A stretch of DNA of 64,000 nt from Apodemus sylvaticus (Eukaryota; Chordata; Mammalia; Rodentia; Muridae). Location: the NCBI RefSeq assembly GCF_947179515.1, contig NC_067477.1, positions 120,880,062-120,944,061 of the forward strand, in the 5' to 3' direction. Below, piece after piece: positions 11,436 through 23,962 of the stretch. The position numbers were made by a program, and so were the translations under genes. Under the pieces are notes generated by a model. The model searched no databases. It was not told the origin of the DNA and saw only the letters and a program-made list of their open reading frames with translations. Every line of letters begins with the position of its first letter. The first letter of the stretch is position 1.

Positions 11436-11439
11436 TATT

Positions 11440-11675
11440 TTGTTTTTAATTTTGAGTCAGGTCTCTCACTGTCCTGGGACTCTCCACCTAGGCTAGGCTG
11501 GCTGGCCTACAAGTCCCAGGGATCTGTCCACTACAGTCCCTCTGATACTTGGGTAAAAAGCACACAGCAAAACTGCATTCAACTTTTATTTTACATGGGT
11601 CAGAGGGATCAGACTCTGGTCCTATGCTTCAAGGGAAACCCTTTACTGATGGAGCTGTCATCCCAGCCCCACAAC
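11440..11675 (-). repeat. B4 SINE, antisense
   Basis: The B1-like half reads ttgagtcaggtctctcactg with taggctaggctggctggcct. A tRNA-like half follows, with tcagactctggtcctatgct, a stretch corresponding to accgactgagccatc, and catcccagcccc. The order fits an antisense B4. Confidence 0.7.
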
Positions 11676-11679
11676 ACTC

Positions 11680-12825
11680 ATTTATTGAGTTCCCCAATCC
11701 TGTAGTTAGCGAGTGCCAGATGTCACTGATTCAGACAGTAAGATGATCTTGCCCTTTATAAAACTCATGCCTCAGTTGTTGTCTCTCTTAAATCTGACAT
11801 TTTGTTTCCTTGCCTGATGGCCTTTTGAAACAGTTCCACCAGAACAGTTCAGACTGTGGGGGGTCCTGCAATCCTTGCCACAGAAGATGCTGTGTGGCAT
11901 GACCTTTCTGTCACCTTGCTATTTCAGCATGATCTGGTATGCTCCTATGCCCAGAATTTCTCAGGAGATTTGAAAGTCCAACAACTCCCATTAAATGTGT
12001 CAAATGCCCTTACATGTTTTAATCTTCTGGACTCAGGCAGAGCAAGCTAGTTTTTGCAAGCCAACCAGCATCCCCTAACGACAGAATGACCTCTTGTCCT
12101 CAGCTTAGGACTATAGCCCAAACTCCCAAGTGAAAGCCTAGCTTCCTGTATACTGTTCATCAAAGGATCATTGCCCTTAGTGAGGTATTCTGATTTGAAA
12201 GTTGATCCTCTTGGGTTATTAGTCATGAGACAGGTAATTGAATTTTTCTGGAAGAAGCAGAAAGGGACATATTCACAGTGCCATCCTGATGCATTATTTC
12301 CCCTCCTGTACCCCAGGAGTACCTCTAAGCACCTCAGCATTGTCCAGAGATGCACTTTGGAGATAAGATAACAAGCACTTGTACAAACCCAACTGACCCA
12401 AATCTGTCACTCAGCAGTTATGTTTTGAATTAACACAAGAATCCCTGTGTTGAACCTGCACACTCAAAGTGCTGGGATTTCTATTTGGGAATATGGACCT
12501 TGTATATCAAGTGTTGAGCATGGAGCAGTTGAATTAGCAGAAAACCGAGGAGAAAAATCAACCCAAGTCCATAGCAAAGCACTCACATTTCCGTCACCTT
12601 CGTAGCCCATTGTGATTCCTTCGTGTCCATTTGGGCTTTTCTTCTTTCTCTATGGTCATTATTCTCTGATCTCCAATGGTTATGGCTACAGTTGAGGCTC
12701 ACAGACATCTCTGCTCACCTAATCCCCATGCCATGTGGGAAAATGAGAAACTGTCATAACAGCCGTTCTCCTGCTGAGCAGTTCGGACTCCCCTTCAGGC
12801 TAACTCTGGGTTAGGGGGTCCCAGA
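11680..12825. other. Unannotated intronic sequence
   Basis: No exon, RNA gene or clear mobile element was recognised. Confidence 0.45.
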
Positions 12826-12829
12826 AGTT

Positions 12830-13092
12830 TGAAGTCCACGATGGTAGAGCACACACAGGATAGCAGGGACAACTGAGAACTCACATCTAAAACTGCAAGC
12901 AGGAGGTAGAGAGAGCACAGAAGATGACATGATGGGAGACTTTTGAAGCCTTGAATCCCACTCACCTCAAATCCCACACTTCCTTCACCAGGACACACAT
13001 CCTAATCCTTCCCAACTAATTTTATTAACTCGTGACTGCGTAGTCAAACATAAGAGACTATAAGTGCTATTCTTGATCAAACCACAACAGAC
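12830..13092. repeat. Rodent LTR-like interspersed repeat, diverged
   Basis: It shares landmarks with the copy at 5455-5825: cacacttccttcaccaggac, acacatcctaatccttccc and a terminal atcaaaccacaac. It is more diverged. Confidence 0.5.
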
Positions 13093-13099
13093 CCCAAAT

Positions 13100-14150
13100 G
13101 TCGAGATCACCATAGTTGGGAAACCCTGCTCTAGATAGACAAAGATGGCCTATCTTTTCTTTCCAGACACCTAAGACCCCTTACGACACTGTGTTCATGT
13201 CAATGGAAAACCTTCCCTCTTTGCCTCATTGTCACCAAATTGTCTAGGTGAAAGTTCCAAGATTTATGTCATAGATGTATGAGTGTAGGAATAGTGTTGG
13301 GGGTCACAGTTCAGCCATCCTTAGATAATGTGTGATCTAATCAACCACAACTAGACTCCTGGAGGCTTGATTCTTGCTCAGAAACTTACATGAGATGATG
13401 GTACCAAGGTCTAGATGGGTTGTCCAATGTCAAGATGGACTGCAATGTCTCATAGGACTTCTCCACTCAGGTTTTTCTCACAGGAACTTCAAGAAGGAAT
13501 AGTAAGAGGAATGTTGTACACGAGACATGATTTTTACATCTCAGAAGTGAATGTATGGCAGACACCCTTTTCAGCACTTGCTGTTGCTACTGTAGACACT
13601 CAGGCACGGAATGCCTGCATGGTGACAAGCAGAAGAAGAGAAATGTCAACCGTGGTTTATTTGAAAGATAGCCTCGTCGCATATTCAAATAAACCCAGCA
13701 CCTTGGGGAGGCACACATTTGTTATTTTAAATCAAGTCTCTCTATATTTTGCCAAGCTTGAAGGAAAAGAAGAGAGATATTTTTCTTTTTAAAAAGGTCC
13801 GACATTGAAAATTTGACTCCCAAACTTGTTGAAAAGGAAAAGCTATTCTGTGGTCCAAATCCTTGTAGTCTAGTTGGACAATGATATAGCTCGTGTTCTA
13901 TGGGTTCACTGTTGGGCTAAGACAGCACTGGAAAGGATGAGAACTTGTTCTCACCTGCTCATAAGTCATGGGGTACTTCCCTTAGGTTTGGGTCATTTTA
14001 CCAAGGGTCATGGATTTACACAATTGTGTCTTTTGTGCTTTTTCACTTTAGTGGAAAACCAACTCATAATCCCACCAACAGAAAACCACTGTGAGTTCTT
14101 GTCCCGAGAACCTGAACTTGTAAATCATATTGTTTTCTTTCTCTCTAGCT
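13100..14150. other. Unannotated intronic sequence
   Basis: No exon or mobile element recognised. The 125-codon frame at 13415-13792 shows no known domain. Confidence 0.45.
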
Positions 14151-14152
14151 GT

Positions 14153-14265
14153 CTTTTTTTTTTTTTATTTTGCAGAGAGGGTCTTATTCTGTAGCCCAGG
14201 CTGGCTTCAAACTCATGATTTTCTTGCCTCTGCCTCCTAAGGACTGGGTTGCATACGTGTTCTAT
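14153..14265 (-). repeat. Old B1/proto-B1 SINE, antisense
   Basis: A T-run is followed by gagagggtcttattctgtag, cccaggctggcttcaaactc, tgcctctgcctcctaagg and actgggttgcatacgtg. This is the antisense 7SL-derived order. Confidence 0.75.
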
Positions 14266-14299
14266 TCCATTCTTTTCCTTCTTTAATGATAAACAGTCC

Positions 14300-15075
14300 A
14301 TTTTCTAAATATATTACCTTTGTTCATCCAGTCATCTGTTGATGAATATTCGGGTCTTTCCCACTTTGACTATTGTAGATGACAGTGCTGTGAGCAGTGG
14401 GGTGTGTATATCAGACTCCTTCCTTTGAATTTTTGGGTAACATGTACAAGTTTTGAGCATCCCCAATCTAAAAATCCAAAGTCTGAAATGCTCCCAAAAC
14501 TGAGCTCTTTTGAGCATTGATCTGCAATTCAAAAGGAGATGACTTGGGAACACTTGAGATTTTGTCACTAGGGATGGCCACAAATGGATAAAGATGATGT
14601 AACCGTACATCAAAACAATAACAGGGAAATAAAGAAAAAAACGAAATGAAAAACAAACAAACAAACAAAAACCAACCAACCAAACAAACAAAAACCCTCA
14701 AAAGTCTTAAGCACACTGGTAAGAGGTGCTCCACCTGTAGCTGGAGAGGAATTGCTGATCTGTAGGGAGCTTTGAGTTTGGTTTCTGCAGAAATTAGCGA
14801 ACTGGTCCCTGGCCATGCTGTTTCTATGGTCCCCTCAGCAATGCTCCAGCCTGCGGTTTCCCCGAATCCTTGGACAATGATTATTTCCTTTTTATCTTGT
14901 TAATTAGAATGTGATATCTCATGGCTTTGATTTGCATGTCTCTGATGATGGGTGAGATAGAATGTCTTCTAATGTGTTCACTGGACATCTGTGAGTCTCC
15001 TTTGAAGGCATGCCTGTTCAGGTCCTTTGCCCAGTTTTGAATTGGTTTGATGTGGTGGATATATTTTTTTTTCAA
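14300..15075 (-). mobile_element. Old L1 fragment with ORF2 C-terminal relic, antisense, interrupted
   Basis: The left part (14310-14410: tcatccagtcatctgttgat, ctttgactattgtagatgac) and the right part (14880-15075: tgatatctcatggctttgat, ttgcatgtctctgatgatgg, ggtcctttgcccagttttga) are antisense L1 ORF2. The antisense frame at 14881-15075 contains KPIQNWAKDLNRHAF and IRDMQIKAMRYHI, which match the C-terminal region of L1 ORF2. The roughly 14450-14880 stretch between them is not recognisable L1 and may be an insertion. The element is defective. Confidence 0.75.
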
Positions 15076-15084
15076 GCTAGGATT

Positions 15085-16390
15085 TCCATTTTCTGAGCTC
15101 AGTACTTAATTATAGCCTCCTGTATGGCTGATATTGATTGTGATTTTTTTTTTTTTTAGGAGATCTGCATTCTGGCTTTGGTTTTGGCACATTTACTTGG
15201 ACAAGACTCGTTTTGTAGGTCTTGAGGGGGTGGAGACACAGGCTTTCCTGGCTGTCTTTAAAGCTGGGGCAAAGTTTGTTCCTATGGAGCATCCTAGTGT
15301 ATTCATGGAGAAGGCTCTCTTGAGTACGTTTTATTCTGCACCTAGCTTCTGTGATTTCCAAGTACGCACACTGCAGACCCTTTTGTGCTTTTTATTTTTG
15401 GCTCTTCCTTCAGTGTGAATCAAAGGGTGGTTTTGTACAACTACAGTGATATATCGTGTGGCAATGTGTCATCAGCCTGACAGGTTTGATCAGAAAAATC
15501 AAGGCCTGGAAACACTGGATGGGCTTACAAATGACTCTATATTTTTCTTACTTAGATTTTCAACTCCAAGTTCTCAGAAGAGTTTGGCCCAGAACAGAAT
15601 GACTCCATGGTGGCCCGAAGGAAACACAGCTTGTTTGGAGAAGGATGAAAGGACAGAGTCGGGTTGGGCTGGAGAGGACTGAGGGTTTTATTTTCTTAGA
15701 ACTGAAATGTGAATCCGCACTCTACAGATTGTGCTGGGACCCCGTGATGAGTAACAACACACGGATGGTTGACAACTCAAAATCTGAGTCACAGTTATCT
15801 CAATCCCCACGATAGGGTTGGAAATGTCAAAAGCCAATTTTCAAGTCGAGGAAAGCATTTTCTTAGTGATTGAAAGGATAGCTTTTCCTGATACATCTTT
15901 CAGTTCATTTATCTCCTGCCAATTCCCAGGGCTGTCTTTTTTTTTTTTCCTCTCGATTAATACTCATTCCCTTGATTTTTTTCTTTGCATAAAAATAAAG
16001 AAAAGGCCAGACACAGCCTTGGGAGTGTTCTTCCTGAGTTAGAAAGTCCTGTTTCCAGCCCTGTGCTGAGAGCTCACCCTGCTCTGAGTTCCCCAAGATG
16101 TCAGTAGCTTCAGATTCCTGGAGGACAGGAGAGAGGGGTTGATTCTTTGTTGTTGCAGATGCCTCTTGGAGGCGCCTTGATGTCTTTTACATCCTCATCC
16201 AAGGCCACAGATGCTGTCAAGAGGCACTCTCTAACCCCAGGAGTTTCACTGGGGGTTCCCAGACCTCTGTCTAGATGAGAATGATGGTGGTAGTGGTGGT
16301 GGTGGTGGTGGTGGTGGTGGTGGTGGTGGTACTGATAATGTTGTTTGTGGTGATGGTGATGGCAGCAGTGATGTTAATGATGATAATGAT
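15085..16390. other. Unannotated intronic sequence with a TGG microsatellite
   Basis: No exon or mobile element recognised. It includes the TGG repeat listed separately. Confidence 0.45.
16284..16330. repeat. (TGG)n trinucleotide microsatellite
   Basis: About 15 TGG units with one TAG interruption near the 5' end. A degenerate TGATGG/TGATAA stretch continues to about 16395. Confidence 0.96.
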
Positions 16391-16399
16391 AAAGCACAT

Positions 16400-16482
16400 T
16401 CTGAGTAGCCCAGCTAGCACTTAACATGCCATCTTCCTGCCTGAGCCTTCTGAGTGCAGGGATTACGGTGTGTACCAACATT
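16400..16482 (-). repeat. Old B1-like SINE fragment, antisense
   Basis: The motifs ctgagtagcccagctagcac, cttcctgcctgagccttctg and gtgcagggattacggtgtgt follow the antisense B1 order. It is strongly diverged. Confidence 0.6.
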
Positions 16483-16629
16483 TTTTCAAAAGCTTTTCTA
16501 TTAAACTGTCTTGTAAACTTCCTCATTGAACACACTTCTCTTTTTGGCTGGCCTTTGCTCTTACCAAAGTTACAGTTAATTATATCCGATGACAGACTTC
16601 TTCTTCTTCTTCTTTTTTTTTAAGGAATT

Positions 16630-17002
16630 GATTTGTACATCATTGAAAAAATAATCTCTTGAATAAATGACATATAAAATGGACCAAAAAGTGGGATGGG
16701 AACTGTTTGACAAATGTAAGTTTTGTTCCATTTCTGTCCAGTGAGCACCCAGATCTCTTTCTTAGATATACAAATGGGTGAGTCCATTTATGTCTTCTAG
16801 AATGAATATGATTGGCAGAAATATAAACACAACCCAGAGCTTTCCTGATGTATTAATTACTGTCCTGTGATATGCTTTATTTACCTACCAACTAATACAC
16901 ATGGGAATAAATCTTCCTTGATGTTTTTAAATACTGTATCACAGTCTATCCCAGCATATATTGTAACTTATTTAACTAGACACAGTTGCTGAACAGCTAG
17001 CT
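16630..17002. other. AT-rich unannotated intronic sequence
   Basis: No exon or recognisable mobile element. Confidence 0.4.
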
Positions 17003-17206
17003 CAAAAATTCTCAATATGTGGGTCACAACCCCATTGTGGGATCACATATTAGATATCCTGCATAGCAGATACGTATGTTATGATCCATAACAGTAGCAA
17101 AATAACAATTATGACCTAGCAAGAAAATAATTTTATGCTTGGGGATCACCACAACATGAGGAACTGTGCCAAAGGGTTGCGGCATTAGGAAGGTTGAGAA
17201 TCACTG
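17003..17206 (+). mobile_element. URR1-like non-autonomous hAT (Charlie) DNA transposon
   Basis: Terminal inverted repeats are visible: attctcaatatgtgggtcac on the left and gttgagaatcactg on the right. The interior has ccataacagtagcaaaataa, aataattttatgcttgggga and tcaccacaacatgaggaact. Flanking 8-mers agctagct and gtctagct agree at six of eight positions, fitting an eroded hAT target duplication. Confidence 0.88.
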
Positions 17207-17654
17207 GTCTAGCTAATCCTTCAGGCTCCCTAGAGACTCATATGTGTTCAGTAATTCTAGATGCCATCAATTGGACAAGCGTAGTAACATAACCACATAA
17301 TATATCTGTGAAGGTCCCAGGATAATGCATAGGAAGTGTTATTAAACCATGGACTATGCACTTAGTTAGCATTAGCTCTTATTTGTCCAACGATCTGCTG
17401 GGTAGTTGAACTGACACATCCCCAGCACACTCTTCAGGAGGCATTTTGAACTTGGGTACTAGGGTGAGTTAGTGTTTTAATTTACATTTTGCTTATGTAT
17501 GAGTTGGCCCTTTCAGAGGGGGGGGGGTTGACACTGAGTCTGCAAGTCTCCTTATTCTTCACATTCAGGTGAAGAATCTGGTGTTTCAAGTCTGTCCTGT
17601 GTCTTACAGGATGCTTGAAGCAGCCCTGGATCATGTGCATCACAATCATATATC

Positions 17655-17785
17655 CCAGCCTGGATGCTAATTCATCATACAATAAGGATGGTTTTGAACT
17701 CCTGATTGTCCTGCTTCCCCCTCCTAAGTACTAAGATTACATATGGATGTGGTGTGTGCCACCATATTCAGATCAAAGCTTTTGT
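17655..17785 (-). repeat. Old B1-like SINE, antisense
   Basis: The series tatcccagcctggatgctaa, gatggttttgaactcctgat, cccctcctaagtactaagat and gtggtgtgtgccaccatatt matches the antisense B1 order with strong divergence. Confidence 0.65.
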
Positions 17786-17789
17786 TCAA

Positions 17790-19650
17790 CTGTTTTGCCT
17801 CTTTAACCTTAGACATAATCTCCTAGTGGGAAACACAGGAAAAACCCGAGGTTTGATGGGTGGCATACACATTTATGAAGGAGGAAGAGGAACCCTGGAT
17901 GTGTAACAGCACTGTGGACTGCTGTCTGTATGCCCAATGCCCAATAGCCAAGAAGTTGGGTGTTTGCATGCATTCTATAGATGAGGTTAAATAACTGCTC
18001 AGCACCACGGACCAAGCGTGTTCGAAAGGGCAGGTTTGAAGCTCAGGTCTCAGAATCCAGCACTGTGTTCTCCTTAGTACCCACCAACGTGTTTCGTGCT
18101 GTCCTCTCTATGCTAAAGTTGCCCTGTAGCCCAAGCTGAGAACCCTGGCGCTTGGCTCTTATCCACCTGGTCAAATGGGAGTGATGAGCTTTGAGAGGTT
18201 TTCATATCTAGAGAGTTTGAAGGTGCCTTCCTGATGGTGCCTCTGCTCTGAGGAAGGATTGGTAGTGCGTGAGAGATGATGTCAGGGGGACTTTGTCCCA
18301 GCTGATGAAATGCAAGTATATTTTCCTGAATTATTACTCAATTAAGGTAAGGATAAGAGCCATTGGGTACTCAGGAGAAGTTGAGGTGACATTATTCAAG
18401 GAAGACTATATATGTAAAACAGAATATATTTCAATTATTACATAAGCCCTTATTTGACATGAGAACAAGCATGTGGTGTCACTTAAACGTCATACAGTCT
18501 GAAGTGGAGAATTTTGAAGGCAAGTCTCAGGGATTCATGATTCTAAATATAAGCCCTCACCTAGAGTAGCATCCTCAAGCCCTGCAGGAAAGCAGATCCT
18601 CATTCCCAACCACAGAAGAGGCTACCCATGGGAGCTGCTGCGGGTCCCAGGAAGAGCACTAAGTTCTGGGTGATTTCTGGGTTATCCCAGAGGAAGCCTT
18701 GAGATGAGGAGACTCCTCAGTGTTCTCTGGAAGGCCAAATAGGCTTAATCTTTCTCCAGCTTCTGCTTGGAGGGGTTCCCGATTGATCACTGGACAGGCG
18801 TGAAGAATGAAAGCACATCTGATTCACAGACATTGTGTTCACCCAAACACCCCACCTGCTTTGCAGAGAGATGTAAAATCTCTTTCTAGTGATTCACACA
18901 TATTACCCAGAATCCTTGTACTTACTGGAATCTAAAGCAGAGGCTCAGGTTTGGGGGCAGTAACTTTTAAACACTACAAATAATGAGTCCTTCCCTCCTT
19001 ACCTCTTCTCTAATGCCAATCTACTACTATGGGTTATAGAGCTAGGCAGCTCTGATGTCAGAGAATACTCCCCTTTGAAATGTTAAGAACACAGGGTGGA
19101 CCTCTTCTCTGTTCTTCAATTGGGAAGACACATGGTTAGTCCAGCACATTGTATGATGAAACAGGAAACATGTTATCTTTGAGACTCAGCTGTGGTGAAG
19201 TGCAGATGTCAGTCAGAGGGCAATGAGATGGGAATGGGGGGGGCTTTCTGTCCCTAAGCTTGCTTCTGAAAGAGGACAAAGCATCAGCTGGCAAGTGGTG
19301 GCTGTGGTCATGACAGCTGCGTGCCCTTGTCTCTTCTCTGCCCTGCCTAGGTCCTGCTTGTAATGTCAGAGATAAGCATTTTGCTTGCTGCCATGTCTGA
19401 CCCTTCCTGGATGTTATGTCGCAAATAATGAGAACTTCGAGTCCTTCAGGCCGAGCTAGTGAATGGCATCAGCCCTTCGGAACTTCAGATGCTTGCTGGG
19501 CAGTCAAGGCCTGGCTTTCCAGTCATTTAGCTGGACAGAGAGTTTGAGCGTACAGAAAGCTTCCAGTCATTGCCTAATGCTTTAGAGAACATCACCAGTT
19601 CTAATTCCAGGGAAGCATTTTCATCCTCCTTGCCCCCCCTCAGATTTGTT
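17790..19650. other. Unannotated intronic sequence
   Basis: No exon, RNA gene or clear mobile element recognised. Confidence 0.45.
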
Positions 19651-19654
19651 TAGT

Positions 19655-19838
19655 TAATTTATGTGTCTCTTGTTTGAATGTGCAGGACCTGCCTAAACCA
19701 GAAGAGGGAATCAGATCCCCTGCAGCTGAAGCTACAAGCAGCCGTCAGTTGCCCCATGTAGGTTCTGGGAACTGAACTGTTCATCCTCTGGAAGAACAAG
19801 TGTTCTTAAGCACTGAGCCATCTCTCCAGCCCCTTTTC
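19655..19838 (-). repeat. B2/B3-type SINE, antisense
   Basis: Motifs ccagaagagggaatcagatc, taggttctgggaactgaact, gttcttaagcactgagccat and ctctccagccc end it. This is the antisense tRNA-derived B3/B2 order. Confidence 0.88.
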
Positions 19839-19892
19839 TGTTTCTTATTTTCTATCATTTAATTTCTTAAATCAAAGTTTGTAAGATAAAAG

Positions 19893-20176
19893 CCAGGGAT
19901 GCTGGGAGGTGGCTTACTTGGTAAAATGCTGGCTGTGTACACACAAGAACCTGGGCTAGACCTCCAGTACCAGCTGAAGGACTGGATGCGATGATGGGCC
20001 TCTGAAATCCCAGGGCTAGGGACTCAGAGACCAGTGGATCCTTGGGGTTCCTGAGTTAGCCAGCTCCAGGCTGGATGAGAGATACTATTTCAGAAATTAA
20101 GGTAGAAAGCAATTGAGGAAGATACCCAAGGTTGACCTCTGGCCTCCTTATGTATACAAACGCATGAATAGGTAAA
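19893..20176 (+). repeat. B4-type SINE ending in a CA-rich tract
   Basis: Landmarks are gctgggaggtggcttacttg, aagaacctgggctagacctc, tagccagctccaggctggat, attgaggaagatacccaagg and ttgacctctggcctccttat. The CA tract follows where B4 elements typically end. Confidence 0.78.
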
Positions 20177-20402
20177 CACACACACACACACACACACAAA
20201 CATACACTCACACATATACACATACACACATTCACACACATATGCCATCATATATACATGTACACATACTCACACACACAAGCACTTATATATACACATA
20301 CACACATACAACACAATATACTCACACACACTCACATGTGCACTCATGCACACATGCACACACGTGTGTGCACATATGTGAGCACACACACTCTACACAC
20401 AA

Positions 20403-20441
<39 letters not shown>
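20177..20441. repeat. Complex CA/TA-rich tract, about 265 bp
   Basis: The tract consists of CA runs with TA, CT and TG interruptions, bounded by two purer CA blocks at 20177-20200 and 20410-20441. An 18-bp perfect palindrome, tgcacacacgtgtgtgca, lies at 20355-20372. Confidence 0.95.
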
Positions 20442-20442
<1 letters not shown>

Positions 20443-20469
20443 AGGAACTTCAGTGAGTATGTTTTTATT

Positions 20470-23400
20470 TAGTAGTCCCTAATGACCTACATGGAATCTT
20501 CTTGTCAGAGCTCATTTGGGTCTGTCTTGCTGTGTGGCAATCTGGTAACATCAGAAAAGAAATCTTCCCCAAATAAGTTTAGTTCTGAGGTAGGAGAAGA
20601 AGAGTCAAGTTGACCATGGACATTGTGTGTGTCCTTTGCAGATTTATTAAGCATTCTCCCAGATGCTTCTCTTCATCCAGAGAAATAAGTAGTGCTTCAT
20701 TTGCCTGGAAAACCAAGGCCTGTCACATAGAGCACTCAACTCGGAGAGAATCCAGCCACACAAAACAATGGTCCCGGGCAATTTTCACTTCTGTAGCTGC
20801 AGAGAGTGAATTTATGAGGGTCTCGAGGAGGCTTACCCTTTTGATTGTTGGGAGAAGAATAGAAGAAGTTGAACTTAACAGAATCCAAGTGCCTTGGAAT
20901 GACTTTGCGTGGGTCATTCATGTGGTTAGGGCAATGCTGTGTCCAAGGGAATAGTTTGATTGATTGTGTCAGCGTCCTTGGGTGGCCCTCCCAAGAGCTT
21001 GAAGGCTTGTGTAAATTTGGTTTTCTCTAGAAGCTTCTAAGCTTTTACAGATGAGGCCTCGAGTCCTCTCTGTTTTGTTCCCGTAATAATGATCAGTTTA
21101 ATAAATGGGGCCATGTGGGGATTAAGAATAGTCTGGTTGGTTGCTATACAGTGGATTTTTTTTCAACTCTGTTGAGACTGAGTAGATATTGTACATTAGA
21201 ATCCTGGCGGTTAGGTATTTGGCCCTTATTGTTAGTAACCATCATTTCTGCTTCATTATTATTGATTGGTCATTGTGGTCTTCAACCCAAGGATTTACAC
21301 TGGATTTTATTTCGTGGACTTGCTTTATCAGAGGCTGTCCAGCATCATATGTTGAGCATCCATTCAAGCCGAACAAGAGCTATAAAAGGTTAATCCTTTT
21401 ATTGGGAGGAGAGGGCAGCATATACCCTGTAGCTGATGCTCCCCTATAGAATCTGTGGACACAGATTCCTTTCCATCCGCTCTTTGCCTTCCCAGAGCCA
21501 CTGGCACAATGTGCAGCTTTGGAGACAGGATGGTGGATTCTGAACCTCCACTCTACTGTGGGTTAATAGTATGTTTTGAGAAGAGTGTTAAAGATCTCAG
21601 AATCCCAGTTATTTTCTATAACTAGGGGTAAAAAGGTGACTTTCACAGGACTGCAGAAGGACGCCATGAATACAATGGCTGGAAAACAGTAGGAATCTGA
21701 AGCTTTGCACCTCTTCCTTACAAAGAGGTCACAGAGTCACTTATTTCTTGTTACTCTGGCTAACTGTGCTCTCCTCCCATGCTGTGAATACATATGGGAC
21801 ATTGCCCCATTGATGAAAGCGTAGCATTGATTGTAGCAGCAAAGCATTTAATAGCTACATGATTGTTTCCATCATTTTTATGCCCTAAGTCTATTGAGTG
21901 CCAGCAGTCAATGCATTTTATTAACCAAGAAAGGGGAAACCTTTCTTGAGAAGTTTATATTGACCATATTATATAACCTTCATTTTAGACTAAACAGTCA
22001 CATGATAGTTTTTATTGACAATTTGTCTAAGAAATTGTGAATCATTTGGTTGTGACTAAGAGCTCCCTGGGTTATTCTAGACAGCACTCATTCAGCTTTT
22101 TATTCATCCCTGTGGTGGTCTTTGAATTGCTTCTTTCAGGTGGGCATGGGCTGGTTTGCTGAGAGCGATCATACTTGCTAGCATTCCTGGATAATTTTAC
22201 AGGGGCCGGAGAAACACAGCTCCTCCAGAACTTAATCGGTGGACTTATCATTTGCAATACAGTGATAGGCACTTAAAAATAACTTCTGCCTTTTGTCTGT
22301 CTCACAAGAGAACATTTGGTGGAAATACTCTTCTGTCTCCTTTTTTTGTGGCTGGGCTTTGTATAATAAATTTACATTTGCTCATAAATGCATCCATAGA
22401 ATTATACATTAGTAAATGGCTGTAAAGATGGTCATCAAACATCAGGTCGAAAAATAAAAATCAGTTCTTAATGATTTTTTTCACTTGAGGAACAGTGGAT
22501 TTTGTGCCCATTTATCTAATAATTACTTGGAAATTTCTATCAATCTCTGGTTTTGCCATTTTCCATAGGGGTTTGGGTTATGAAACCCAGAAATTTCCAT
22601 TTTAATCAGAATAACTCTGAACAATTTTATGCTAATAGTGACTGTGGAAATTTTCCCCTTGCCCTTCTCTCAAGTTTAAGCTGTCCTGACGTAGATTATG
22701 GTGGTAGCATACAAACACTTGGCCAGTTAGATTTGTGCCTTTCATTTTCTTGGCTGTTGATTGACTGGTCTGCTGGCAATGGGAAGACAAATCACAAACC
22801 ACTCATGAAGATTGTGGATAAGCTCTGGGTTTCTCCATAGCATAGCCATTCCCCTCCCAGTGGTAAGAGAATCGTTGTATTCAAGAATGGAATTAATTCA
22901 ATTTCACTGCCATTTCCTTTACTCTTCTTTTAAAAAAATGGGAATGAGCATTATCATCCAGTAATTAAATGTTTTATGAGAGGTTCAGAAGAGATCTGAA
23001 CCTTCCATTAGGATCTACTGTCATTTGGCCCACGGCTAATATGGAGAGTTGAGAGTGTTCCTCTGGGCCTAAGGAAGAGGAAGCATCAAGAGATTTTATG
23101 TTGGATATAACTGTGTCAGGATGTGAAAAGGATGCAGAGAGGACAGATGGCCATAAGGTAATCTGGGTGTAGTTGTAGGTGGGTAAACACAGATCTGAGA
23201 CTTGGGAATGAAGACTACAGGAAAAATTGTTACATGGGGAAAGCACTAGAAGCCACCCTGAAGGCCACAAGGATGCTGACTGAAACTGTCACTTCACTTA
23301 CTGTATTGACAGTCTTCTTAGTTTGGTGTTGGTTGGGATAAAAATAACTTAAGAATTGTTGTCAACAATACTCCTTCCTGGTCCTCATATGAACCTCAAG

Positions 23401-23760
23401 AGTGTTTATCTTTGGGTCTCCTAGCCTCTGTGGCAGGGCTGCAAAGTTGACACCATTGGCATGCTTTTCAAACCATTGACGTTTCTTTGCCCCTCCCATG
23501 GCGATGTTCCATAAGATGTCCCTTCTGAGTTACTCTGTGCACATGAACTGTAGGCATCCTTGAGTTACGCATACAATTTCAGTTCAGTTCTTTTTGTACA
23601 GACTTGTGAGTGTTCTTGGAGGTTCATGAAAGCCATCACTGAGCAGAAGGCCCTTCTTAAGGAAGGGTCATAGGATGTGGGAGGTGGGGCAAAACTGGGA
23701 CTGGGAAGAGGAGTTTCTTTTGAGAAACTAGCCAGGAAGCCTCTAAGTACACTGGCATAG
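20470..23760. other. Unannotated, repeat-poor intronic sequence
   Basis: This is about 3.3 kb with no mobile element that I can recognise and no exon. It is the longest clean stretch upstream of the exons and so the first place to look for conserved non-coding sequence. Confidence 0.5.
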
Positions 23761-23762
23761 AC

Positions 23763-23962
23763 CAGTGGTTCTCACCCTTCCTAATGCTGTGACTCTTTAA
23801 TACCTCATTTAGTTAATGATCTCATGCTGTGGCTATCCCAACCATAAAGTAATTTTTGTTGCTACTTCATAACTGTAATTGTGCCACTGTTGTGAATTAT
23901 AATGTAAATATCTGATATGTGACCCTCCGAAGGGGTCAGGGCTCACAGGTTGAGAATCACTG
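23763..23962 (-). mobile_element. URR1-like hAT (Charlie) DNA transposon, antisense
   Basis: It begins cagtggttctcacccttcct and ends caggttgagaatcactg. The interior (tttttgttgctacttcataa, ctgtaattgtgcc) is antisense URR1. Flanking 8-mers gcatagac and gtgtagac agree at six of eight positions, consistent with an eroded target duplication. Confidence 0.9.

Noticed and set aside
16284..16330. TGG repeat as a possible coding repeat
   Set aside because: It is a simple trinucleotide microsatellite in intron with no open frame of interest around it.
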